NCBI RefSeq assembly: GCF_001399675.1
Contig: NZ_LJCO01000008.1
Location: forward strand, 186,001-250,000
Direction of reading: 5' to 3'
Length of the DNA: 64,000 bases
Source of the DNA: Paenalicyclobacillus ferrooxydans
GTDB lineage: Bacteria > Bacillota > Bacilli > Alicyclobacillales > Alicyclobacillaceae
The notes under the pieces were generated by a model. It did no database searches, had not been told where the DNA came from, and saw nothing but the letters and a program-made list of their open reading frames with translations. Made by a program: the position numbers and the translations under genes. Of the stretch, positions 1 through 7,570 are shown piece after piece (position 1 is the first letter of the stretch; the number at the start of each line of letters is the position of its first letter).

Positions 1-206
1 AGGATTTTGCAGCAGCTATGGGCGGGGTGGAGCGTGCACTTGTCGTTGAATTGAATCAGCAAGGACAACTCGCCAATGTCATTCGGCGTGAAGCAGGTTA
101 CCACGACATCCTGTTTAACGGACTGAAATACAATGGCGATCCGCTCTATCTTCACGAGGTGCTCGAGCGCGCGGGTCAAGTCTTCCCGATGGGGGTGCTG
201 CAGTAA
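1..206 (+). CDS. 2-oxoacid:ferredoxin oxidoreductase, alpha subunit (C-terminal fragment)
   Basis: This is the last 67 or so codons of a gene that begins before the window; the frame is open from base 3. The tail (YHDILFNGLKYNGDPLYL, then a short helix) is the usual C-terminus of KorA/PorA-type alpha subunits, which bind the 2-oxoacid and part of the thiamine site in ferredoxin-dependent oxidative decarboxylation. The TAA stop shares its last base with the ATG of the beta subunit, so the two are translationally coupled. The alpha assignment rests mostly on this coupling and the short tail. The substrate (2-oxoglutarate, pyruvate or another oxoacid) cannot be told. Confidence 0.75.
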   Translation, partial: DFAAAMGGVERALVVELNQQGQLANVIRREAGYHDILFNGLKYNGDPLYLHEVLERAGQVFPMGVLQ

Positions 207-1069
207 TGTCTACGATGAAGGATTTTAAAGCAGAAAAACCTACTTGGTGTCCAGGCTGCGGCGATTTTGGCGTCTTAAATGCGATGCAGCGTGCCGCAGT
301 GTCGCTTGGACTCGAGCCCGAGAACGTGGCGGTCATCTCCGGTATCGGCTGTTCAGGTAAAATGTCGCAGCACTTTGGCGGCTATGGATTGCACTCTCTG
401 CACGGCAGGTCATTACCGACTGCTCAGGCGGTAAAACTGGCCAACAAGAACTTGACGGTCATGGCGGCTGGCGGTGACGGGGATGGGTTTGGCATCGGCA
501 TGGGACACTTCATCCACGCGATGCGCCGGAATGTGGACATCACATACATCGTGATGGATAACCATATTTATGGCCTGACCACAGGGCAGGCATCACCGAC
601 GAGTGACATCGGATCGACAACGAAGACCTCGCCGCACGGAACCGTGGAGAAACCGATTGAGCCGCTGCAACTCGCCCTCTCGGAGCGTTGTGGTTTTATC
701 GCTCAGGGATTCTCTGGTGACACAAAGCATCTTGCGACGTTGATTGAAAAGGCCATCCGCCATCGCGGATTCTCGTTTGTCAACGTGTTCAGCCCGTGCG
801 TGACATTCAACAAGGTCAACACGTATGAGTTCTACAAGACGGGCCTCGTAAACCTCGATGAAGACGAAGGTTACAACAATGCGGATCGATTTGAGGCGAT
901 GCGCCGAGTAAGTGAGGCTAACAACCTTGTGGTCGGGGTAGTCTACGAGGACCCAGCACAGACGGCTTACGAAGACACCGTCTACGGTTACCCGTCTGAG
1001 TCCCTCGTGAGCATGGAGCGCGGCCTAAAGCAGGAAGAGTACGACCGCATTCTCGCTGCTTTCCATTGA
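206..1069 (+). CDS. 2-oxoacid:ferredoxin oxidoreductase, beta subunit
   Basis: The 287-residue cytoplasmic thiamine-diphosphate subunit oxidises a 2-oxoacid to acyl-CoA and CO2, reducing ferredoxin. Visible motifs are CPGCGDFG (from residue 15), GIGCSGK near residue 47, and the TPP/Mg motif GDGDGFGIGMGHF followed by DNHIYGLTTGQ. Length and motifs fit the two-subunit KorB/PorB class of archaea and aerobic Bacillota. It follows the alpha subunit with a one-base overlap. Substrate identity is an inference; the family is often annotated as 2-oxoglutarate-specific. The stop codon overlaps the start of a short tandem repeat. Confidence 0.9.
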   Translation: MSTMKDFKAEKPTWCPGCGDFGVLNAMQRAAVSLGLEPENVAVISGIGCSGKMSQHFGGYGLHSLHGRSLPTAQAVKLANKNLTVMAAGGDGDGFGIGMGHFIHAMRRNVDITYIVMDNHIYGLTTGQASPTSDIGSTTKTSPHGTVEKPIEPLQLALSERCGFIAQGFSGDTKHLATLIEKAIRHRGFSFVNVFSPCVTFNKVNTYEFYKTGLVNLDEDEGYNNADRFEAMRRVSEANNLVVGVVYEDPAQTAYEDTVYGYPSESLVSMERGLKQEEYDRILAAFH

Positions 1070-1131
1070 GTCTAGAGAACTTCGCTGATGAGTCTAGAGA
1101 ACTTCGCTGAAGTGTAGAGAAGTTCGACGAA
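1067..1131. repeat. 22-bp tandem repeat after the oxidoreductase genes
   Basis: Two exact 22-bp copies (1067-1088 and 1089-1110, core TCTAGAGAACTTCGCTGA) and a third degenerate copy to about 1131. The first copy includes the stop codon. No protein-coding sense is visible in the 237 bases before the next gene. Confidence 0.8.
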
Positions 1132-1306
1132 GTCACCAAATGTTGTTTCCGTTTGTGAGTTATCTCTCAGCGCCCTTCATGCAAGAGGCGCAAACTAAAA
1201 TAGATAAAGATGTCTGCAGTGCGAAGATCAGGCCCGAGTACAAAATACAGACCCGAAGCGCATCAGGCAGACACACGAGCTAGGAGTAATCGGGGAGGAA
1301 TCAGAT

Positions 1307-2827
1307 ATGGAAGCACGCATCCGAATGCCAAAACTCCAAGAACGTATTATGTCAGCTGATGATGCTGCCGGGTTCATCAAAGATGGAATGATCGTCGGCA
1401 TTAGCGGATTCACTAGGGCAGGGGATGCAAAGGCGGTTCCGATGGCGCTTGCCGAGCGAAGCAAACGCCTTGGTACCCCGATGCACATTCAACTGTGGAC
1501 AGGTGCATCTGTAGCTGAAGAGGTCGACAGGGTACTGGCCGAAGCCGGGATCGTCACGCGCCGTTTGCCTTACCAGTCAGACAGGTTGCTGCGGGACGCC
1601 ATCAACCGCGGTGAAGTGATGTATACCGACCAGCACTTGAGTTTAACCGTAGAGATGATCAGGGCCGGTCAGTTAGGAAGACTAGACGTAGCCATTATTG
1701 AGGCCGTGGCAATCACGGAAGAGGGCGGCATTATTCCATCGACGTCGGTCGGCAACTCACCGACATTTGCCCTTATGGCAGATAAGGTCATTGTTGAGTT
1801 GAATACGAGGCAATCTGCACTTCTTGAAGGGATGCACGACATCTACTTGCCAGGGGCTCGTCCGCACCGTGAGCCGCTGCCCTTGCAAGAGGTCGATCAG
1901 CGGATCGGCACCACGTTCATTCCTGTTGATCCGGACAAGATTGTCGGTATCGTCCTGACAGACAGGGTCGACCACTTTGTCGATATGGTTCCGGGGGACG
2001 AAGAGACAGACCGGATTGCTGAGCATCTGCTTGATTTCTTTGAGTATCAGGTGAAGACGGGGCAAATGCCACCGGAACTGTATCCTCTGCAATCGGGCGT
2101 CGGTGCGGTATCAAACGCTGTTCTCAGCGGACTAAAGCACGCCAGTTTCCGAGATTTGACGATGTACTCCGAGGTTTTGCAGGACTCAGTGTTTGAGCTC
2201 CTTGACAGTGGGGTGCTTCGCTTCGCATCCGGTTGCGCGATCACGGTCACGCCGGAACATGCATCAGATGTGATGCGTCGATTGCATGAATACAAAGACA
2301 AAATCATTCTCCGTCCACAGGAGATCTCGAATCATCCTGAACTCATTCGTCGTCTCGGAATCATTGCGATGAACACGGCGCTCGAAGCCGATATTTACGG
2401 CAATGTGAACTCAACGCACGTCGGCGGAACGCACATCATGAACGGCATTGGCGGTTCGGGGGACTTTGCCAGAAACGCGCTCTTATCTGTGTTCGTGACG
2501 AAATCGACGGCCAAAGGCGGAAGAATCTCCTCTATTGTGCCGATGGTCTCGCATGTGGATCACACCGAGCATGACGTAGACATCCTGGTCACAGAGCAAG
2601 GACTCGCTGACCTTCGAGGATTGGCACCACGCGAACGTTCGCGCCTAGTGATTGAGAAGTGTGTGCACCCGGACTACCGTGACGCGATGATCGACTACGT
2701 AGAACGTGCGGAACAGAGAGGCGGCCAGACACCGCACATCCTTGAAGAGGCACTCTCCTGGCATGAACGGTACCGCGAGACTGGAACGATGCAGGTCCGC
2801 CGGCCCCAACTTGCCGGGCAGAGATAG
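1307..2827 (+). CDS. Acetyl-CoA hydrolase / succinyl-CoA:acetate CoA-transferase family
   Basis: A 506-residue class I CoA-transferase-fold enzyme that moves CoA between acyl-CoA and a carboxylic acid such as acetate or succinate. The sequence shows the two-half architecture of the Cat1/AarC/Ach1 group. MYSEVLQDSVFELLDSG carries the expected catalytic glutamate (Glu289), and the CoA-binding loop GIGGSGDFARN lies near residue 380. The ATG follows GGGGAGGAATCAGAT, a good ribosome-binding site. It sits alone, downstream of the ferredoxin oxidoreductase; together they could interconvert acyl-CoA pools (inference). The choice between hydrolase and transferase is not settled by sequence; the family is mostly transferases. 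Confidence 0.88.
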   Translation: MEARIRMPKLQERIMSADDAAGFIKDGMIVGISGFTRAGDAKAVPMALAERSKRLGTPMHIQLWTGASVAEEVDRVLAEAGIVTRRLPYQSDRLLRDAINRGEVMYTDQHLSLTVEMIRAGQLGRLDVAIIEAVAITEEGGIIPSTSVGNSPTFALMADKVIVELNTRQSALLEGMHDIYLPGARPHREPLPLQEVDQRIGTTFIPVDPDKIVGIVLTDRVDHFVDMVPGDEETDRIAEHLLDFFEYQVKTGQMPPELYPLQSGVGAVSNAVLSGLKHASFRDLTMYSEVLQDSVFELLDSGVLRFASGCAITVTPEHASDVMRRLHEYKDKIILRPQEISNHPELIRRLGIIAMNTALEADIYGNVNSTHVGGTHIMNGIGGSGDFARNALLSVFVTKSTAKGGRISSIVPMVSHVDHTEHDVDILVTEQGLADLRGLAPRERSRLVIEKCVHPDYRDAMIDYVERAEQRGGQTPHILEEALSWHERYRETGTMQVRRPQLAGQR

Positions 2828-2951
2828 GGCGAAAACACGACAGAGGTGATGAATGTCACAGCACATACCGCTCGTCACGTGTACGCTGAAGACAGTAATC
2901 ATAAAGATACTCATTCATATGAAGTCTTGAAGATTGTCGGAGGCGTTAACC

Positions 2952-4064
2952 ATGATAAATCAACCATCAGAGCGGTTTGTTGCAAGGGACTTTCAACAGA
3001 ACCCGTTTATTGTTATCTGGGAAGTGACCCGTGCCTGTCAGTTGCATTGTCTGCACTGTCGCGCAGAGGCACAGCGACATCGCGATCCGCGGGAGCTCAG
3101 TACAGAGGAAGGTCGAGCGTTGATTCGATCTGTCGCAGAAATGGACCACCCACTGTTGGTCTTTACCGGCGGCGATCCGCTCGAACGTCCTGACCTTTTC
3201 GAGTTCATTCAGTACGGTCGAAGTCTCGGCCTGCAGGTCTCCATTACGCCAAGTGCTACGCCAAAGGTGACACGAGAGGCGATTATCGCAGCGAAATCTG
3301 CTGGGCTCGAACGATGGGCGTTTAGTCTCGATGGATCGCGTGCCGAGATTCACGATAAGTTTCGCGGAACCAAAGGTTCTTTTGACAGAACGATGGCTGC
3401 ATTAGAGATTCTGGTGGAGCAAGGCATCCCCATCCAAATCAATACCACCGTTACCCGATACAACTTGGGTGACCTTGAGCAAATCGCCCGCGTGGTGGAG
3501 TCTTACGGGGCTGTGCTGTGGAGCGTCTTCTTCCTGGTCCCAACGGGCCGTGCAAGGACAAAGGATATGGTTACGGCTGAGGAACACGAAGCTGTGATGA
3601 ATTGGCTGTATGAACGTGCCAAGAACAGCACCTTTGACGTCAAGACGACAGCAGCTCCGCACTACCGTCGGATCGTGATTGAGCATCGCGCCAAAGAAAC
3701 CGGTGCGGCTCCGGCCAACAGAGGATTCAGTATCGGTAAGGATCCGCTGCGGTCTGGACGCGGCGTGAACGATGGTAATGGCTTCGTGTTTATCTCGCAT
3801 ACGGGGGAAGTCTACCCAAGCGGTTTTCTCCCTGTTGCAGCAGGGAATGTCAGGGAGCAGGCACTGGCAGATTTATATCGGGAGTCGCCATTGTTCAAGG
3901 CCCTTCGCGACACCAATCAGTTAAAAGGAAAGTGCGGGGTTTGCGAGTTCAGAAACGTCTGCGGTGGTTCAAGAGCGCGTGCGTATGCACTGACAGGCGA
4001 TTATCTCGAGAGTGATCCCAGTTGCGCATATGTCCCACAGGCTCTGCGGGCATCGGGAGACTAA
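2952..4064 (+). CDS. Radical SAM/SPASM protein (TIGR04053-like, related to heme-synthesis AhbC/AhbD)
   Basis: A 370-residue radical S-adenosylmethionine enzyme. The CxxxCxxC cluster motif is in TRACQLHCLHCRAEAQ near residue 30, then FTGGDPLERPDLFE and SLDGSRAEIHDKFRG. A C-terminal SPASM-type cysteine set (CGVCEFRNVCGGSRARA ... C) would hold a second Fe-S cluster. The closest recalled family is TIGR04053, common in Bacillota with unknown substrate and related to the siroheme-route enzymes AhbC/AhbD. ATG 2952 is chosen because GGAGG lies 8 bases upstream; a TTG 18 bases earlier lacks a site. No heme genes adjoin it, so the product is left unnamed. Confidence 0.85.
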   Translation: MINQPSERFVARDFQQNPFIVIWEVTRACQLHCLHCRAEAQRHRDPRELSTEEGRALIRSVAEMDHPLLVFTGGDPLERPDLFEFIQYGRSLGLQVSITPSATPKVTREAIIAAKSAGLERWAFSLDGSRAEIHDKFRGTKGSFDRTMAALEILVEQGIPIQINTTVTRYNLGDLEQIARVVESYGAVLWSVFFLVPTGRARTKDMVTAEEHEAVMNWLYERAKNSTFDVKTTAAPHYRRIVIEHRAKETGAAPANRGFSIGKDPLRSGRGVNDGNGFVFISHTGEVYPSGFLPVAAGNVREQALADLYRESPLFKALRDTNQLKGKCGVCEFRNVCGGSRARAYALTGDYLESDPSCAYVPQALRASGD

Positions 4065-4094
4065 CAATCAGAGTGCCATGATTCTGCAATACTT

Positions 4095-4121
4095 AGGGCC
4101 CCGTCAAGACGACGGGGCCCT
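4095..4121. terminator. Hairpin between convergent genes
   Basis: A perfect 11-bp inverted repeat (AGGGCCCCGTC / GACGGGGCCCT) with a 5-base loop lies between the stop codons of the radical SAM and HesB-like genes. T-runs are weak on both sides, so it is a likely but not ideal bidirectional terminator. Confidence 0.7.
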
Positions 4122-4168
4122 AACTCATATCTCGATAAGCCAGTAAAAGAACTGAACGGTTTCTGTAA

Positions 4169-4453
4169 TTAGACGACCATGTACTCGACGTCATCTGCAA
4201 CCTGGGTAATCGAGAGATTCTTTCCGTCAAAATACCAAGCATCTTCATCTCTGACAAACAGGGTAATGCCGTCGATTTCGGCAGCAGCGACGACATTCTT
4301 CGGCGGCTCGAGGCTGATGCCGAGAGAAAATCCAGGTTGTACAACGCTTTCGCCCCCGTACTTAACGAAAAAACGAATGGCGTCCCCACTGTTTACACCT
4401 AGTTCTGATTTAAACCACTGCAGCGCTTTACTGTCACATTCAATTCGCACCAT
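4169..4453 (-). CDS. HesB/IscA-like domain protein without cluster cysteines
   Basis: A 94-residue protein with the HesB/YneR-type fold (FFVKYGGESVVQPGFSLGISLE, then FVRDEDAWYF). True A-type Fe-S carriers have three conserved cysteines in the C-terminal half. Here the only cysteine is Cys6, so cluster transfer is unlikely; it resembles the YneR/YqkB-like degenerate branch whose role is unknown. It starts with ATG at 4453, preceded by GAGGAGTGAATC. It converges on the radical SAM gene and lies just downstream of a uspA-like gene on the same strand. Confidence 0.8.
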   Translation of the reverse strand: MVRIECDSKALQWFKSELGVNSGDAIRFFVKYGGESVVQPGFSLGISLEPPKNVVAAAEIDGITLFVRDEDAWYFDGKNLSITQVADDVEYMVV

Positions 4454-4517
4454 GATTCACTCCTCGTTACGGGTCGTCAAGAGCGTTTTTCCAACCATGT
4501 CTTTGTTATAGTGACCA

Positions 4518-4931
4518 CTACGATTCTTTTACAACCAACACCGGAATTTCAGATCGATGCACAACTCCTTGGCTGGTGCTGCCTAGCAACATTCTATCAA
4601 CAGCACCTTGAGTATGGCTCCCAATCACAATTAAATTTGCCCCGAGCTTGACCGCAGCTCGACATATTGTATGCACCGGGTGCCCGCGCTCGTTATAAAA
4701 CTGTACTCGATTGCCTAAGCGATGCCACAAGGTGTGTGTAACATGTTCTCTCAGTCGTTCCACCAGTGCTTGTTCATAGTGTTCCGGCACGTTTCCGAAG
4801 CGAAGGGTTTCTGCTGGGCTCACGTAGATGGCAATGAGCTCGGCTTCCTCAAAACGGTCCATTAACGTGTTTACCATGCTGACAAGCTTTCGGGTTTCTG
4901 AGCCGTCCACTGCTACGACAATTCTCTCCAT
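4518..4931 (-). CDS. Universal stress protein, UspA family
   Basis: A 137-residue single-domain Usp protein (MERIVVAVDGSE start). Its C-terminal ATP-binding motif GSHTQGAVDRMLLGST matches the G-2x-G-9x-G(S/T) pattern and is followed by the closing strand IPVLVVKES. ATP-binding Usps act in the cytoplasm in stress and energy-limitation responses. The ATG is preceded by GGGGGTGTTCAC. It is co-directional with the HesB-like gene 64 bases downstream. Confidence 0.9.
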   Translation of the reverse strand: MERIVVAVDGSETRKLVSMVNTLMDRFEEAELIAIYVSPAETLRFGNVPEHYEQALVERLREHVTHTLWHRLGNRVQFYNERGHPVHTICRAAVKLGANLIVIGSHTQGAVDRMLLGSTSQGVVHRSEIPVLVVKES

Positions 4932-5010
4932 GTGAACACCCCCGTCTTGACTCTATTTTCAAGTATCGCTCGAGGAGATGCATCGTCCGATTGGGGGATT
5001 TATAGATAAG

Positions 5011-5751
5011 TCACGGACCATCTGCCGAACTTAGTGCACTGCTGACCGCATCGATCACACTTTGATACCTAGGCCTGTCCCAAGAGTTGTAGGAGGGGTG
5101 CGGCACATCGTGAATGACATTCCAGTTTGAACTTTCCTGTCCCGTGAGACGGAAAAACTTTTGTGCAAAGCGACCGCAGGGGACAATAGTGCACGGCCGG
5201 TCCTTCAAGCTTTCGAGTTTGTCACGGAGTGAGGAAACGAGTATGGACTGCACTGCTTGACAATACGGGTTGCTGGCACGGTCTCTTTGGTTGTCCGTGC
5301 GTACGGCAGACATGGCGTCAAACCAAACTTGATGCGTTTGAACTAGGGATTGGTTTTGGTACGCACTGCTCTGGAGGGGCACGTTACACACATTAATCAG
5401 GCCGATACGATTCAACTGGGGTCCGATGGATTCATCCGTGAATTCACGAGCGGATGCATCAGCTGATTCACGAGGGCTCTCTTTCACCAGCCGCCCAAGT
5501 GGAAACTTGGCGTAGTCTGCGCCAAACAGATGACGCGTCATGGTGGCACCAGACAAACCTGATACCGGGGCCCCAAACTGCAATTCTTGGACATGTGGGG
5601 ACTCCAAAATAAAAATAAGGGTTGCGGAGGGAAAGAGGATATCCTGAACTTCGTAGCGGGGGCAAAGCCCTTGTAAAAAGTCTAGAAATGACTCCTCGAG
5701 TCCGGCGCTCGATTCATAATGTGTTGTGATAGAACGTTCGTCGTTGGTCAG
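5011..5751 (-). CDS. Uracil-DNA-glycosylase-superfamily protein, apparent CTG start
   Basis: A superfamily-type motif near the N-terminus (ILESPHVQELQFGAPVSGLSG), GLINVCNVPLQ, CGRFAQKFF and a C-terminal VPHPSYNSW suggest an uracil-DNA-glycosylase-like DNA repair enzyme; the exact family is not known. The first conventional start (TTG 5607) would cut into the first motif. The frame stays open upstream to 5796, and GGGAGG lies 8 bases before CTG 5749-5751, giving 246 residues, so I place the start there. No ATG, GTG or TTG occurs in the extension. The extension (EESFLDFLQGLCPRYEVQD) reads like protein. The gene stands alone. Confidence 0.65.
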   Translation of the reverse strand: MTNDERSITTHYESSAGLEESFLDFLQGLCPRYEVQDILFPSATLIFILESPHVQELQFGAPVSGLSGATMTRHLFGADYAKFPLGRLVKESPRESADASAREFTDESIGPQLNRIGLINVCNVPLQSSAYQNQSLVQTHQVWFDAMSAVRTDNQRDRASNPYCQAVQSILVSSLRDKLESLKDRPCTIVPCGRFAQKFFRLTGQESSNWNVIHDVPHPSYNSWDRPRYQSVIDAVSSALSSADGP

Positions 5752-5763
5752 CTTTGATCCCTC

Positions 5764-5811
5764 CCGTTTCTTTGATATTAGACACTGCCGTTTCTTTTAT
5801 ATTAGAACTTG
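5764..5811. repeat. 24-bp imperfect tandem duplication
   Basis: Two adjacent 24-bp copies beginning CCGTTTCTTT(G/T)ATATTAGA, differing at a few positions, lie just upstream of the glycosylase-like gene. They cover its probable promoter region. Confidence 0.6.
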
Positions 5812-6025
5812 CTGTCAACGCGACGGGCGGTTCTTTCTAACCAGAAGGTAAGATTGGAAACGTGATCGGGGGCTGTGTATAAAAGGCTTGCAGAAACAAC
5901 TTCAAGAAACGCGGCATTGGAAAACGTCCCTAGGGCTTCGACGCAGCGAGTGACCTGTAGTATGATGAGCCCAAAGAACAGTGGCGTATGGCCTTAACAA
6001 CCCATTTATGAAAGGAGCCCGCGGC

Positions 6026-7570
6026 TTGACTGACATTCACCCGCATGCAAATCAGAAGATTGAGTCAGACCCGTTCCTCAAAGCAAAAGCTGTGCGCCTT
6101 CATCCATCAGCGTACCCTCTCCAAGGCGACGTCGAGATCTCTGGCAGCAAGAGTCTGACCAACAGAGCTCTGATTCTCGCGGCCCTTTCCGATCCAACAG
6201 TACTGGCGTCTACCGATACGACACCTTTTGAGAATGCCAATCCCGATGTTGCAGATAGAAGTGTTGCAGATAGCAGTGTTGCAGATAGCAGTGTTGCAGA
6301 TAGCAGTGTTGCAGACAGAAGTGTTGCAGACAGAAGTGTTGCAGACAGAAGTGTTGCAGACAGCGGCAGGGTTTCTGTCGTCCACGGTGTCCTGCACTGC
6401 GACGACTCTCATTGGTGCATTGGGGCACTCGAATCACTCGGCATCCAGATTGGCGTGAACGGGACAACCGTGACAGTCGGGGGATGTGGGGGGCGCTGGG
6501 CCAACCAAGAGGCAGCTGTGTTTACCGGATCGTCTGGTACACTGTCCCGCTTTTTACCGCCTGCACTTGCGGCTGGGACTGGTACTTATACTCTTCGCGC
6601 AAGCGAGCAGATGTCAAAGAGGCCGGTTGGCCCGCTGGTTGATGCACTCCGGGCACTTGGGACAGACATTCAGTATCTCGGCAGCGATGGCTACTATCCG
6701 TTTGTGCTAAACGCTCGTGGATTTCACGGAAGCGAGGTTCAAGTGCCAGGAAATGTCTCGAGCCAGTACCTGAGCGGACTATTGATGGCTGCGCCGCTTG
6801 CACAGTCTCCGCTGACGATCCGCATTGAAAACGACCTGGTCCAACCCGCTTACATCGACTTAACCCTCAGCCTGATGAGGGAGTTTGGTGTTGAAGTCGA
6901 TCGTGTAGCGGATGAGAGAGGAATCGGCTTTAGGGTCTCTCCGCAGCGCTACAGACCAGAAACAGTCACCCTTGAAGCGGACGCATCCACAGCAGGCTAC
7001 TTTTTTGCGCTGGCGGCACTCACCAGGGGAAGGATTCGCGTTGTGAATCTGGACGCGCGTACGACTCAACCGGACATTGCTTTGCTTGATGTTCTGGAAC
7101 GCATGGGTGCCCGCGTTGTGCGCGGGGCAGGGTGGACCGAGGTGCATGGTCCTCAGCAACTGCGTGGCGGATTTTCTGTGAGTCTGCATGAGTTCAGCGA
7201 TCAAGCACTGACTGTCGGCGCCCTCGCCGTGTTCGCAGACGGGCCGGTGACGGTGACGGATGTCGGGCACATCCGAAAGCATGAGTCTGATCGGATCGCC
7301 GCGCTGCACGCTTGTCTGGAACGGCTGGGAGTTCAAATGACGGAAATGGAGGACGGCTTCACGGTAACGCCCGGTTTAGTCAGTCCGGCTCGTCTTGCAA
7401 CCTTCGATGACCACCGGGTGGCCATGTCGATGGCGCTCATTGGGGCTGTGATTCCAGGGATCGAGTTGGAGGATCCAGGCTGCGTATCGAAAACCTGTCC
7501 CGACTTTTTCTCGCGTATTCAAAACATCGGCGTAGGTGTTGAGGTTGTCGAGAGGAGGCCCTCGTCCTGA
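6026..7570 (+). CDS. aroA: 3-phosphoshikimate 1-carboxyvinyltransferase (EPSP synthase) with an internal repeat insert
   Basis: AroA joins shikimate-3-phosphate and PEP in the shikimate pathway. Conserved blocks are SGSKSLTNRALILAAL near residue 40, GSSGTLSRFLPPALAAG, SSQYLSGLLMAAP, DASTAGYFFALAA, RKHESDRI and FDDHRVAMSMAL. TTG 6026 is chosen because AAAGGAG lies 8 bases upstream; this gives 514 residues against the usual 425-445. The excess is mainly residues 75-114, eight copies of a pentapeptide VAD(R/S)S inserted after the first conserved block. The GNAGTxxR motif is altered to GSSGTLSR. No other aro gene adjoins; pxpBC overlaps its stop. Confidence 0.88.
   Translation: MTDIHPHANQKIESDPFLKAKAVRLHPSAYPLQGDVEISGSKSLTNRALILAALSDPTVLASTDTTPFENANPDVADRSVADSSVADSSVADSSVADRSVADRSVADRSVADSGRVSVVHGVLHCDDSHWCIGALESLGIQIGVNGTTVTVGGCGGRWANQEAAVFTGSSGTLSRFLPPALAAGTGTYTLRASEQMSKRPVGPLVDALRALGTDIQYLGSDGYYPFVLNARGFHGSEVQVPGNVSSQYLSGLLMAAPLAQSPLTIRIENDLVQPAYIDLTLSLMREFGVEVDRVADERGIGFRVSPQRYRPETVTLEADASTAGYFFALAALTRGRIRVVNLDARTTQPDIALLDVLERMGARVVRGAGWTEVHGPQQLRGGFSVSLHEFSDQALTVGALAVFADGPVTVTDVGHIRKHESDRIAALHACLERLGVQMTEMEDGFTVTPGLVSPARLATFDDHRVAMSMALIGAVIPGIELEDPGCVSKTCPDFFSRIQNIGVGVEVVERRPSS
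6248..6367 (+). repeat. 15-bp in-frame tandem repeat inside aroA (8 units)
   Basis: Eight head-to-tail 15-bp units of the form GTTGCAGAYAGMRGT encode VADRS/VADSS. The unit length keeps the frame. The insert lies in a loop between two conserved EPSP synthase blocks. Confidence 0.97.

Noticed and set aside
2846-3193. Plus-strand open frame overlapping the start of the radical SAM gene
   Set aside because: It runs out of frame through conserved radical SAM sequence. The SD-like AGAGGTGATGA before it is not enough.
6107-6467. Minus-strand frames over the aroA repeat (ICNTS or LQHF repeats)
   Set aside because: They are shadows of the 15-bp repeat and overlap a well-conserved gene.
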